From the NCBI GenBank assembly GCA_023415775.1, contig JAEZJM010000027.1:1-64000 (forward strand): 64,000 nt of DNA, written 5' to 3'. Origin of the DNA: Bacillota bacterium (lineage in GTDB: Bacteria > Bacillota > Negativicutes > Sporomusales > UBA7701). Made by a program: the position numbers and the translations under genes. The number at the start of each line of letters is the position of its first letter. The first letter of the stretch is position 1. Below, piece after piece: positions 24,627-35,017 of the stretch. A model generated the notes under the pieces. It ran no database searches. It was not told where the DNA came from and saw only the letters and a list, made by a program, of their open reading frames with translations.

Positions 24627-25627
24627 CGGCCGTGCGCGAGGCGCTTTTTTATGAGCCGCACGAGCGCGGTGTAGTGTGCCGCCTCTGCCCGAAGGAATGC
24701 GTGATCGGCGAGGGGCTGACAGGGTTCTGCCGGGCGCGGCGCAATGTGGGCGGGAAGCTTTTTGCCGCCAACTACGCCGCGTGTTCTTCCTATGCCCTCG
24801 ACCCGATCGAGAAAAAGCCGCTGTATCATTTCTATCCAGGCAGCTACATTTTTTCCGTCGGCACGTGGGGCTGCAATTTTGCCTGCCGCTTCTGCCAGAA
24901 CTGGCAGATCGCCCAGGATGAGCCGGATACGGTGACGATGACGCCGGAGAAGGCGGTGGCGACGGCGGCGGGGGCGGGGGCGGGGCGGCGGAACATCGGC
25001 ATTGCCTATACGTATTCGGAGCCGAGTGTGTGGTACGAGTTCGTGCTCGATACGGCGAAACTGGCGCGCCGTCATGGCCTCAAGAATGTGCTTGTGACTA
25101 ACGGGTTCATAAACCCCGCGCCGCTTGCCGGGCTGCTGCCGTATGTCGACGCTTTCAACATCGATGTGAAGGCTTTTAGCGAGCAGTTTTACCGTGAGGT
25201 GTGCGCCGGCCGTCTGGCCGAGGTCAAACGGACGGTGGAGCTGGCGGCTGCGGCCGCCCATGTGGAGGTTACCTGCCTGGTGGTGCCGGGGCTCAACGAC
25301 GACGCGACTGAGTTGGAGGCTCTGGCGGCGTGGCTGGCGGGCATCGACAGGGATATCCCCCTTCACTTTTCGCGTTATTTCCCCAACTACAAGCTGGCCA
25401 CGCCGCCGACGCCTATCGCCACCCTCGAGCAGGCTTACGAGGCGGCCCGCCGCCACCTGCGCTACGTGTATGTGGGCAATGTCGGCGCCGAGGGGGTCAA
25501 TACCCGCTGCCCGGACTGCGACCTGATCGTAATCGACCGGCTGCGGCGGGAGAGCCGGCTGGGAGCCGACAAAAAATGCCCCCGGTGCGGGAGCGGTATC
25601 GCGGTGGTGGGGGATATCGGTTTTTAG
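24623..25627 (+). CDS. amrS: AmmeMemoRadiSam system radical SAM enzyme
   Basis: A protein of 334 residues with a GTG start. The radical SAM cluster motif CNFACRFC (CxxxCxxC) lies near residue 84. An N-terminal cysteine set (CRLCPKEC and GFCRARRN) and a C-terminal zinc ribbon (CPDC and CPRC) frame it, as in PflA-like proteins of this family. It presumably modifies a substrate with AmrA and AmrB. Operon position is the last of three overlapping genes. Confidence 0.93.
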   Translation: MTAVREALFYEPHERGVVCRLCPKECVIGEGLTGFCRARRNVGGKLFAANYAACSSYALDPIEKKPLYHFYPGSYIFSVGTWGCNFACRFCQNWQIAQDEPDTVTMTPEKAVATAAGAGAGRRNIGIAYTYSEPSVWYEFVLDTAKLARRHGLKNVLVTNGFINPAPLAGLLPYVDAFNIDVKAFSEQFYREVCAGRLAEVKRTVELAAAAAHVEVTCLVVPGLNDDATELEALAAWLAGIDRDIPLHFSRYFPNYKLATPPTPIATLEQAYEAARRHLRYVYVGNVGAEGVNTRCPDCDLIVIDRLRRESRLGADKKCPRCGSGIAVVGDIGF

Positions 25628-25703
25628 CGCCGCCGGTCGACTGCCTCGGGAGCTCCGGCAGGCAGGCACGTGCATGCCGGGTTTAGCTGCGACCAGAAGA
25701 GGC

Positions 25704-26324
25704 TTAGCGGCCTTCTTCTTTTGTTTTCCGCCGCCGGCGGAGGTAGAGGAGGAGAGCGACGGCGCCGGCCGCGGCGGCTACGACGATGGCGATGACGACG
25801 AAGGTGCCGAGGCGGGAGAAGAAATCGACGAACAGCATCCAGTTCTGTCCGAAATAGTAGCCGAGCGAGACGGACAACGTGCACCAGACGGCGATGCCGA
25901 CGGCGGTGTTGAGCACGAACACCCAGGGCTTAAGGTCGAGGAGGCCGGCGGCGATGCTGATTTTGGTGCGCAGGACGGGGATCTGACGCCAGGGGATGAT
26001 GAGGGGCGGGCCGAAGCGGTGGAACCATTCGCCGATGACGTCGAGGTGGGATGGCGAAAGGCGAATCAGGTGGCAGTAGCGATAAAGGAACTGGCGTCCG
26101 CCTTTGCGGGCGATGTAGTAGATGGTGCACGAGCCGGCGAAGCTGCCCAGCCAGCCGCTCAGGATGGCGCCGGTGAAGGAGAATTTGCCCTGATAGACCA
26201 TGAAGCCGGCGAAGCCCATGACGATTTCGCTGGGGACGGGGATGCACATCCCCTCGAAAAACATCCCGATGAATACGGCCAGATAGCCGTAATCTTCGAC
26301 CAGCAGCGTTAGGTTATCAAGCAT
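25704..26324 (-). CDS. DedA family membrane protein
   Basis: A protein of 206 residues with four to five hydrophobic segments. It shows the DedA/SNARE-associated features: the re-entrant FEGMCIPVPSEIVMGFAGF near residue 23 and the RQIPVLRTKISIAAG motif near residue 113, equivalent to the conserved R-x-x-P-x-x-R-x5-AG. Some DedA proteins recycle the lipid carrier undecaprenyl phosphate or phosphatidylethanolamine across the membrane; which applies here cannot be told. It is divergent from argC. Confidence 0.93.
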   Translation of the reverse strand: MLDNLTLLVEDYGYLAVFIGMFFEGMCIPVPSEIVMGFAGFMVYQGKFSFTGAILSGWLGSFAGSCTIYYIARKGGRQFLYRYCHLIRLSPSHLDVIGEWFHRFGPPLIIPWRQIPVLRTKISIAAGLLDLKPWVFVLNTAVGIAVWCTLSVSLGYYFGQNWMLFVDFFSRLGTFVVIAIVVAAAAGAVALLLYLRRRRKTKEEGR

Positions 26325-26365
26325 AGGCGTTGTTTTCCTCCCTGAAAAATTCTGGCAAAATGTTA

Positions 26366-26443
26366 TTGCATTTTTATACAGTGTAACGTATAATTATAAA
26401 AAAGCTATTTATATTATTATTTTCGAACAAGGAGGTCGGGGTT
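26366..26443 (+). promoter_or_regulatory. Promoter of the arginine operon
   Basis: TTGCAT at 26366-26371, a 17-base spacer and a perfect TATAAT at 26389-26394. The surrounding AT-rich stretch (26366-26425) contrasts with the GC-rich genes and contains A/T-rich half palindromes that could be ArgR sites, but no full consensus ARG box is clear. AAGGAGG lies at 26429-26435 before argC. Confidence 0.8.
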
Positions 26444-27478
26444 ATGAAGGTCAGCATCATCGGCGCCACCGGCTATACTGGCGAGGAGCTCTTGCGCATC
26501 CTGGCCGGCCACCCGGCGGTCGAAATGGTCAGCATTACGTCGGAGAGCCAGACAGGAGAGTACATCGACAATATATATCCACATTTTACCCGATTTTATC
26601 GAAAAAAACTAGCGAGCGTGAAAGAACTGGAGGAAATCGCCGCCGCCAGCGACGTCGTCTTCATCGCCCTGCCTCACGGCCACGCCATGGAGGCGGGCAA
26701 GAAGATTGTCGCAAACGGCGCCAAGGTTATCGATATGGGAGCCGACTACCGCTTCCGCGATCCGGCGGTGTACGAAAAATGGTACAAGGTCGTCCACACC
26801 CACACTGACGCGGGTGCGGCTTACGGCCTGACCGAGCTTTATCGCGACAAGGTCCGCGCTGCCAATATCGTCGGCAACCCAGGTTGCTACACGACGGCCA
26901 GCATCCTGGCGGTCGCTCCGCTCTTAAAGCACGGCCTCATCGACCCGGCCAGCATCGTGGTCGACGCCAAGTCGGGCATATCGGGAGCCGGGCGGGGCCT
27001 GGGCCTCAATTACCACCTCAGCGAGGCGTACGAGAATGTGCGGGCTTACGGGATCGCCGGCCACCGGCACACGCCGGAGATCGAGCAGGCTCTGAGCGAC
27101 GTCGCGGGACAGGAGATAATCATTTCCTTTACTCCCCACCTCATGCCGATGGCCAGAGGCATTCTCAGCACCTGCTACGCCACTCTTAAGGGCGGCGTGA
27201 CGGCCGAGGCGGTCGACGACGCGTACGCGGCGATGTACGGCGACGAGTTCTTCATCCGCCTGCGCGGCCGCGGCGCCTACCCGGCGACCAAGGAGACGCG
27301 CGGCAGCAATTTCTGCGATCTCGGCTGGCATATCGACAGCCGCACCGGCCGGGTAGTGACCGTCGCGGCGATCGACAACCTCGTCAAGGGGGCGGCCGGC
27401 CAGGCGGTGCAGAATCTCAACGTGATGTTCGGGCTGGATGAGCGCACCGCGCTTACCCAGGCGCCGTTATATCCATGA
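26444..27478 (+). CDS. argC: N-acetyl-gamma-glutamyl-phosphate reductase
   Basis: A protein of 344 residues that reduces N-acetylglutamyl phosphate with NADPH, the third step of arginine synthesis. The Rossmann motif GATGYTGEEL is at the N-terminus and the catalytic cysteine in GNPGCYTT near residue 148. HxH-type residues in GIAGHRHTPEIEQ are conserved. First gene of the arg operon. Confidence 0.97.
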   Translation: MKVSIIGATGYTGEELLRILAGHPAVEMVSITSESQTGEYIDNIYPHFTRFYRKKLASVKELEEIAAASDVVFIALPHGHAMEAGKKIVANGAKVIDMGADYRFRDPAVYEKWYKVVHTHTDAGAAYGLTELYRDKVRAANIVGNPGCYTTASILAVAPLLKHGLIDPASIVVDAKSGISGAGRGLGLNYHLSEAYENVRAYGIAGHRHTPEIEQALSDVAGQEIIISFTPHLMPMARGILSTCYATLKGGVTAEAVDDAYAAMYGDEFFIRLRGRGAYPATKETRGSNFCDLGWHIDSRTGRVVTVAAIDNLVKGAAGQAVQNLNVMFGLDERTALTQAPLYP

Positions 27479-27499
27479 TAGATACGGAGGATGGATAGT

Positions 27500-28708
27500 A
27501 TGCTGACAGCGATAAAGGGGGGCATCACCGCCCCGAAGGGCTTCAGGGCGGCCGGCGTCAAGGCCGGCATCAAGAAGAGCGGCAAGGAGGACGTGACGGT
27601 CATCTACAGCCCGACGCCGTGCTCGGCGGCCGCGCTGTTCACCACCAACGCGTTTGCGGCCGCAGGGGTGCACATTTCCCGCAAGGTGGCGGCCAAGGGC
27701 ACGGCCCAGGCGGTTGTCGTCAACTCGGGCTGCGCCAATTCCTGCACCGGCGAGCAGGGCATGGCGGACGCGAAGGCGATGGGCCATCTGACCGCTTCGC
27801 TGCTGGGGCTGGCCGACGACGACGTGTTTGTGGCCTCGACCGGCATCATCGGCGTCAACCTGCCGATGGCCAAGGTGGCCGACGGCATCAAGCGGGCGGT
27901 GGCCGAGCTTTCCGAAACCAACCACGAGAAGGCGCTCCAGGGCATCATGACGACCGACACCTTTCCCAAGGTTGCGGCGTACGAGTTTTCGCTCGGCGGC
28001 GCTACCGCCAGGGTGGCAGGCATCGCCAAGGGGGCGGGGATGATCCGTCCCAATCTGGCCACGCTGCTGAGCTTCGTGACTACCGACGCGGCCATCTCCC
28101 CCGCAGCGCTTAAGCAGGCGCTGGCGGCGGCGGTGGATGTGTCGTTCAACTCGATCACCGTCGACGGCGATATGAGCACCAACGATACGCTGTGCGTGCT
28201 GGCGAACGGCCAGGCGGGCAACAAGCCCATCGAGTCGGCCGCCGACCCGGCGTACGGCGAGTTCGTGGCCGCGCTGACGGCGGTATGCACCGACCTCGCC
28301 CAGCTGGTGGTGCGCGACGGCGAGGGGGCGACCAAGTTCCTCGCGATCACCGTCAAGGGGGCGGCAAGTTACGCCGACGCCAAGACGGCGGCCATGACGG
28401 TGGCGCATTCGCCGCTTGTGAAGACGGCTTTCTTCGGCCAGGACCCAAACTGGGGCCGCATCCTGTGCGCGGTGGGCTACTCGGGCGCGAAGGTGGAGCC
28501 TACGAAGGCGATGCTGACCCTCGGCGGCATTGTTGTCGCAAAAAACGGCATGAACGCCGTCGCCGACGCCAAGGCGCTCCAGAAGGTGATGGCCGATAAG
28601 GATATCGCCGTGGAGATCGAACTGGGCGCGGGGGACGCATCCGCCACCGTCTGGACGTGCGATTTCTCCTACGAATACGTGAAGATCAACGCCGACTACA
28701 GCACCTGA
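27500..28708 (+). CDS. argJ: Bifunctional ornithine acetyltransferase/N-acetylglutamate synthase
   Basis: A protein of 402 residues. It recycles acetyl groups from acetylornithine to glutamate. The ATG at 27500 is chosen over 27491 because GGAGG (27486-27490) is then correctly spaced. The self-cleavage site KGAGMIRPNLATLL is near residue 180, where the precursor splits before the threonine. Whether it also uses acetyl-CoA cannot be seen, but no separate argA is present in the operon. Confidence 0.96.
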   Translation: MLTAIKGGITAPKGFRAAGVKAGIKKSGKEDVTVIYSPTPCSAAALFTTNAFAAAGVHISRKVAAKGTAQAVVVNSGCANSCTGEQGMADAKAMGHLTASLLGLADDDVFVASTGIIGVNLPMAKVADGIKRAVAELSETNHEKALQGIMTTDTFPKVAAYEFSLGGATARVAGIAKGAGMIRPNLATLLSFVTTDAAISPAALKQALAAAVDVSFNSITVDGDMSTNDTLCVLANGQAGNKPIESAADPAYGEFVAALTAVCTDLAQLVVRDGEGATKFLAITVKGAASYADAKTAAMTVAHSPLVKTAFFGQDPNWGRILCAVGYSGAKVEPTKAMLTLGGIVVAKNGMNAVADAKALQKVMADKDIAVEIELGAGDASATVWTCDFSYEYVKINADYST

Positions 28709-28723
28709 CGGGAGGCAAGCGCC

Positions 28724-29618
28724 ATGATGACTACGGTGGAAAAAGCGGGCGTGCTGGTGGAGATTCTCCCCTATATCCAGAAGTTCACCGGCAAGACGTT
28801 CGTGATAAAATACGGCGGCAACGCCATGCTGAACAACGAGCTCAAGAGCAGCGTCATCCAGGATATCGCGCTGATGAAGTACATCGGCCTCAAACCGGTG
28901 GTCGTTCACGGCGGCGGACCCGAGATCACCGCTCTCCTCAAGCAGATGGGCAAGCAGTCGAGCTTCGTCAGCGGACTGCGGGTGACGGACGAGGAGACGA
29001 TGGCGGCGGCCGAGATGGTGCTGGCCGGCAAGATCAATACCGAGCTTGTCGCGATGCTCAACACCCACGGGGCGCGCGCGGTCGGTCTGAACGGCAAGGA
29101 CGCGGGCCTCATCAAGGCCCGCAAGCACCTGGCCACCGTTTACGAGGGAGGCCAGGCGCGCGAGGTGGACATCGGCTTCGTCGGCGACGTTGCCGAGGTC
29201 AAGCCCGATATCCTCTGGACGCTCTTAAACAACGATTATATTCCGGTCATCGCCCCGGTCGGCGCGGGGACGGCCGGCGAGAGCTACAATATCAACGCTG
29301 ACTATGTGGCCGGCGAGATCGCCGGGGCGCTGCGGGCGGAGAAGCTCATCCTGCTGACCGACGTCGAAGGCATTTACCGCGACTACCACGACAAGAGCAC
29401 CTTCGTGTCGACCCTGGGGTTCGCCGATGCCAAGAAGATGATCCGCGAGGGCGGCATTGACGGCGGCATGATCCCCAAGGTGGAGGCGTGCATCCGCGCC
29501 CTGTCGGGCGGCGCCGACAAGGCCCATATCATCGATGGGCGGCAGTCGCATTCGCTGCTGCTGGAGATTTTTACCGATACCGGTATCGGAACCGAGGTCG
29601 TGAAGGGAGAGGGAGAAA

Positions 29619-29632
<14 letters not shown>
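28724..29632 (+). CDS. argB: Acetylglutamate kinase
   Basis: A protein of 302 residues of the amino acid kinase family. It has the phosphate-binding KYGGNAM near residue 27 and HGGGPEI, the acetylglutamate site, near residue 64. The N-terminal helix (EKAGVLVEILPYIQKF) that arginine-inhibited hexameric enzymes share is present, so feedback control by arginine is likely. It overlaps argD by 14 bases. Confidence 0.97.
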
Positions 29633-30815
<1,183 letters not shown>

Positions 30816-30830
30816 GGCTACGCGCCTAAT

Positions 30831-30898
30831 AGCTGAAGGTTGTCTGGAAGAGCATGATTTTTTTAGGCAACCTTCCGCTAAAGGGTTTTGATTTTTTT
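30831..30898 (+). promoter_or_regulatory. Possible attenuator in the argF leader
   Basis: A 15-pair stem (30831-30845 with 30865-30879; one mismatch, one G-U) has a 19-base loop. Its 3' arm overlaps a weaker stem (AACCTT at 30869-30874 with the GGGTT block at 30883-30887) that is directly followed by TTGATTTTTTT. The two structures exclude each other, so this may be an attenuator controlling argF; it could also be a leaky terminator after argD. Confidence 0.5.
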
Positions 30899-30923
30899 CT
30901 AGTTATTGGGGGTTTAGGGGAAA

Positions 30924-31850
30924 ATGAGAGGTAAAGACCTGTTATCCGTCAACGACCTGTCGGTCGACGAGGTTTACCGGATCTTCGATCTGGCCCGGCA
31001 GCTCAAGGCCAGGCAGAAGAAGGGCGAGGACCATCACCTGCTGAAGGGCAAGACGCTGGGGATGATTTTTCAGAAGGCGTCGACCAGGACCCGCGTTTCG
31101 TTCGAGACGGGTATGTGGCAGCTGGGCGGGACGGCGCTCTTCCTGAGCGCCAACGACCTGCAGATCGGCCGCGGCGAGCCGGTGAAGGATACGGCCAGAG
31201 TGCTGTCGCGTTATCTGGACGGCATCATGATCCGCACCTTTTCCCACGCCGAGGTGGAGGAACTGGCCCGTTACGCGGACATCCCGGTAATCAACGGCCT
31301 GACCGATTATCTCCACCCTTGCCAGGCTTTGGCCGACGTTTTCACGGTCGTCGAGCGCAAGGGAAAGGCCAAGGGTCTTAAGCTGGCTTATGTGGGCGAC
31401 GGCAATAATATGGTCAACGCCCTTCTTCATACCTGCGCCAAGGTGGGGATGGATATTTCCGTGGCCACCCCGCCGGGATACGCGCCCAGCCCTCAGGTTG
31501 TGCTGGAGGCCCAAGCCGCAGCCGCCGGGCACGGCAGCAAGGTGACGCTGGTGACCGATCCCAAGGACGCGGCCGTGGGGGCCGACGTGCTGTACACCGA
31601 CGTGTGGGCCAGCATGGGCCAGGAGGCGGAGCAGGCCGTCAGGAAGCGCGCTTTCGCGGGCTATCAGATCAACGAGGCCCTGCTTAAGCTAGCCAACCCC
31701 GACGCCATCGTGCTGCACTGCCTGCCCGCCCACCGCGGCGAGGAGATTACCGAGGCGGTGCTGGAGGGGCCCCAGTCGGCGGTGTTTGACGAGGCCGAGA
31801 ACAGGCTGCATGTGCAGAAGGCGATTATGGCGCTGCTGATGGGTGACTAA
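30924..31850 (+). CDS. argF: Ornithine carbamoyltransferase
   Basis: A protein of 308 residues that makes citrulline. The carbamoyl phosphate loop STRTR is near residue 50, the HPCQALAD motif near residue 127 and the ornithine-binding HCLPAHRG near residue 264. It is anabolic by context (argCJBD upstream, argGH downstream). Confidence 0.97.
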   Translation: MRGKDLLSVNDLSVDEVYRIFDLARQLKARQKKGEDHHLLKGKTLGMIFQKASTRTRVSFETGMWQLGGTALFLSANDLQIGRGEPVKDTARVLSRYLDGIMIRTFSHAEVEELARYADIPVINGLTDYLHPCQALADVFTVVERKGKAKGLKLAYVGDGNNMVNALLHTCAKVGMDISVATPPGYAPSPQVVLEAQAAAAGHGSKVTLVTDPKDAAVGADVLYTDVWASMGQEAEQAVRKRAFAGYQINEALLKLANPDAIVLHCLPAHRGEEITEAVLEGPQSAVFDEAENRLHVQKAIMALLMGD

Positions 31851-31868
31851 CAGGGACGGAGGCGGCCT

Positions 31869-32276
31869 ATGGCGCTCGAACACGAAGGATATATCTTCAG
31901 CCGCGACAAGCGGCTGCTGCAGCTCGACCGGATAAGCGAACTGCTGTCCGGGACCTATTGGGCAAGCGACCGCGGCAAGGACAAGATACAAACATCCATT
32001 GATAATTCCCTCTGTTTCGGGATATACAAGGACGGCTACCAGGTCGGGTTCGCCCGCGCCGTGACCGACTACGCGACTATTTACTGGGTGTCCGATGTCG
32101 TCATCGACGAGGCCCATCGCGGTAAAGGGCTGGCCAGGATTCTGATGAAATATCTCACCGAGACGGAAGAACTGCAGGGTATGCGGGGCATCCTGGCCAC
32201 GCGGGACGCCCACGGGCTGTACGAGAAGTTCGGGTTCGAAAGGAACAGCGAACGGTTTATGCTAAAGCACGGCTGA
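31869..32276 (+). CDS. GNAT family N-acetyltransferase
   Basis: A protein of 135 residues with the acetyl-CoA binding signature VIDEAHRGKGLARILMKYL near residue 79 (R-x-x-G-x-A form) and the C-terminal GLYEKFGFERN. It lies between argF and argG with short gaps, so it is co-transcribed with arginine synthesis. Its substrate is unknown; it lacks the features of N-acetylglutamate synthase, so I do not call it argA. Confidence 0.85.
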   Translation: MALEHEGYIFSRDKRLLQLDRISELLSGTYWASDRGKDKIQTSIDNSLCFGIYKDGYQVGFARAVTDYATIYWVSDVVIDEAHRGKGLARILMKYLTETEELQGMRGILATRDAHGLYEKFGFERNSERFMLKHG

Positions 32277-32320
32277 AAAACGGCTGTGGGATAATTTGAA
32301 GCTTCCAAGGAGGAGTATGT

Positions 32321-33535
32321 ATGAGCGGTATCAAAAAAGTGGTCCTTGCCTATTCGGGCGGCCTCGACACGTCGGTGATCATCCCCTGGCTGAAGGAGAA
32401 CTACGACGGCTGCGAGGTCATCGCCATGTGCGCCGATGTCGGCCAGGGCGCCGAGATCGATCCGGTGCGGGAGAAGGCTCTCAAGTCCGGGGCCAGCAAG
32501 GTTTATGTCATGGATGTCAGGAAAGAGTTTGTCGAGGATTATGTCTGGCCGGTGCTGAAAGCGGGCGCCGTCTATGAGGGCAAATACCTGCTCGGCACTT
32601 CCTTCGCCCGGCCGATCATCGCCAAGGCGATGGTGGAGATCGCCGAGAAGGAGGGCGCGGATGCCATCGCCCACGGCGCGACCGGCAAAGGCAACGACCA
32701 GGTCCGCTTCGAGCTGACCGTCAAGGCGCTGGCGCCCCATCTCAAGATCGTGGCTCCCTGGCGGCTGTGGAACATCCGCTCGCGCGAGGACGCTATCGAC
32801 TACGCCGAGAAGCACGGCGTGCCTGTTCCTGTGACCAAGAAGCGCCCCTACAGCATGGACCGCAACATCTGGCACCTCAGCCATGAGGGCGGCGACCTGG
32901 AGGACCCCTGGAACGAGCCCAAGGACGATGTCTATATGGTGACCAAGACGCCCGAACAGGCCCCCGACAAGGCCACTTATGTGGAGATCGCCTTCGAGAA
33001 GGGCGTGCCGGTGGCGGTGGACGGCGAGAAGCTGGGCGCCGTGGAACTCCTTGAAAAGCTTAACGAGCTCGGCGCCGCCAACGGCATCGGCATCGCCGAT
33101 ATCACCGAGAACCGCCTGGTGGGCATGAAGTCCCGCGGCGTGTACGAGACGCCGGGCGGGGCCATTCTCTTCTACGCCCACCGCGAGCTGGAGTACCTGA
33201 CCCTCGACCGCGCGACGATGCACTATAAGGAGCAGGTGGCGGTGCGCTACGCCGAGCTGGTGTACGACGGGATGTGGTTTTCGCCGCTCCGCGAGGCGCT
33301 CGACGCCTTCGTCGAATCGACCCAGCAGACGGTCACCGGCCTGGTGCGGCTCAAGCTCTACAAGGGCAACATCATGAGCGCCGGCGCGAAATCGCCGTAC
33401 TCGCTGTATCATGAGGGCTTCGTGACCTTCGGGCGCGACGAGGTCTACAACCAGAAGGACGCGGAAGGGTTCATAAACCTGTTCGGCCTGCCCCTGAAGA
33501 TCCGGGCGCTGATGCAGCAAAAGGAGAAGAAATAA
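32321..33535 (+). CDS. argG: Argininosuccinate synthase
   Basis: A protein of 404 residues of the ATP pyrophosphatase type. The P-loop AYSGGLDTS is at residues 9-17 and the conserved ATGKGNDQVRFE near residue 120. It joins citrulline and aspartate with ATP. It abuts argH with no gap. Confidence 0.98.
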   Translation: MSGIKKVVLAYSGGLDTSVIIPWLKENYDGCEVIAMCADVGQGAEIDPVREKALKSGASKVYVMDVRKEFVEDYVWPVLKAGAVYEGKYLLGTSFARPIIAKAMVEIAEKEGADAIAHGATGKGNDQVRFELTVKALAPHLKIVAPWRLWNIRSREDAIDYAEKHGVPVPVTKKRPYSMDRNIWHLSHEGGDLEDPWNEPKDDVYMVTKTPEQAPDKATYVEIAFEKGVPVAVDGEKLGAVELLEKLNELGAANGIGIADITENRLVGMKSRGVYETPGGAILFYAHRELEYLTLDRATMHYKEQVAVRYAELVYDGMWFSPLREALDAFVESTQQTVTGLVRLKLYKGNIMSAGAKSPYSLYHEGFVTFGRDEVYNQKDAEGFINLFGLPLKIRALMQQKEKK

Positions 33536-34951
33536 ATGACCAAGCTTTGGGGCGGTAGATTCACCAAAGGCACTGACGTGCTTGTGGAGGAGTTTACCTC
33601 CTCCATTTCTTTTGATAAGCGGCTGTACCGGGAGGATATCGCCGGCAGCGTCGCCCACGCGCGCATGCTTGCCAAGTGCGGCATCATCGCCGGCGACGAG
33701 GCCGAGGCGATCGTCGCCGGGCTGACAGGCATCCTCGCCGATATTGAGGCGGGGAATTTCAGCTTCGAGACGGCGCTGGAAGACATCCATATGAATATCG
33801 AGAAGCGCCTGACGGAAAGGATCGGCCCGGTCGGGGGCAAGCTGCACACCGCCCGCAGCCGCAACGACCAGGTGGCCCTCGACACCCATCTCTACCTCCG
33901 CAAAGAGGTGGTCGCCGTCGGCCAGCTGCTGTGCGGCCTGCAGGAGGCCATCCTGGAGACGGCCGGCAAATACCCGGATGTCATCATGCCCGGCTATACC
34001 CATCTGCAGCGGGCCCAGCCCATCCTGTTCGCCCATCACCTGCTGGCCTACTTCTTCATGCTCGGGCGGGACTTCGACCGCCTGCGGGGAGTATGGGAGC
34101 GGGCCGACCTCATGCCGTTGGGGGCGGGCGCCCTGGCCGGCACCACCTTCCCCATCGACCGCAAGATGGTGGCGGACGAGCTGAAATTCGGCCGCCTGTA
34201 CGACAATAGCCTCGACGCGGTCGCCGACCGCGACTATATGATGGAATTCCTGTCTTTCGCGGCTATTCTCATGGTCCACCTCAGCCGGCTGAGCGAGGAG
34301 ATCATCCTCTGGTGCAGTTCGGAGTTCAAGTTTATCGAGCTTGACGACGCCCACTGCACCGGATCGAGCATCATGCCGCAGAAGAAGAATCCCGACGTGT
34401 CGGAATTGGTGCGGGGCAAGACCGGCCGGGTGGTCGGCCACCTGATGGCGCTGCTGACGACGATGAAGGGGTTGCCGCTGGCTTATAACAAGGATATGCA
34501 GGAGGACAAGGAGGGGCTGTTCGACACGGTCGACACCGTCAAGTTCAGCCTGTCGGTGTATGCGGCGATGGTGCGGGGCATGAAGGTGAACGCGCCGCGG
34601 ATGCTGGCGGCGGCTGACGAGGATTTTACCAACGCGACCGACCTGGCCGATTATCTGGTGAAAAAGGGCCTCCCTTTCCGCCAGGCTCACGAGGTGTCCG
34701 GCAAGAGCGTCCGCTACTGTATCGAGAAAGGCATGAAGCTCGACGAAATGTCGTTGGCCGAGCTGAAACAATTTTCTCCGCTGTTCGAGGAAGACATTCT
34801 CGCCGCCATCAAAGTGGAAACCTGTGTCGCAGCCCGGAATTCCTACGGCGGCACGTCGCCGACCCAGGTGAAAGAGGCCATCGAACGCGGCCGCGAAGCG
34901 CTCGGCGGGCAGGTCGCACGGCTTGACACCTATCGAAAAAACAGCATATAA
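33536..34951 (+). CDS. argH: Argininosuccinate lyase
   Basis: A protein of 471 residues of the fumarase/aspartase superfamily. The signature GSSIMPQKKNPD with the catalytic serine is near residue 278. It releases arginine and fumarate. The start WGGRFTKGTD is the family N-terminus. Confidence 0.98.
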   Translation: MTKLWGGRFTKGTDVLVEEFTSSISFDKRLYREDIAGSVAHARMLAKCGIIAGDEAEAIVAGLTGILADIEAGNFSFETALEDIHMNIEKRLTERIGPVGGKLHTARSRNDQVALDTHLYLRKEVVAVGQLLCGLQEAILETAGKYPDVIMPGYTHLQRAQPILFAHHLLAYFFMLGRDFDRLRGVWERADLMPLGAGALAGTTFPIDRKMVADELKFGRLYDNSLDAVADRDYMMEFLSFAAILMVHLSRLSEEIILWCSSEFKFIELDDAHCTGSSIMPQKKNPDVSELVRGKTGRVVGHLMALLTTMKGLPLAYNKDMQEDKEGLFDTVDTVKFSLSVYAAMVRGMKVNAPRMLAAADEDFTNATDLADYLVKKGLPFRQAHEVSGKSVRYCIEKGMKLDEMSLAELKQFSPLFEEDILAAIKVETCVAARNSYGGTSPTQVKEAIERGREALGGQVARLDTYRKNSI

Positions 34952-35017
34952 TGATTGATAAGGTATTCCACAGCGATTGTTTTTCCGCTTTGGACAAAAC
35001 GAGAAGGGGGCTCCATT

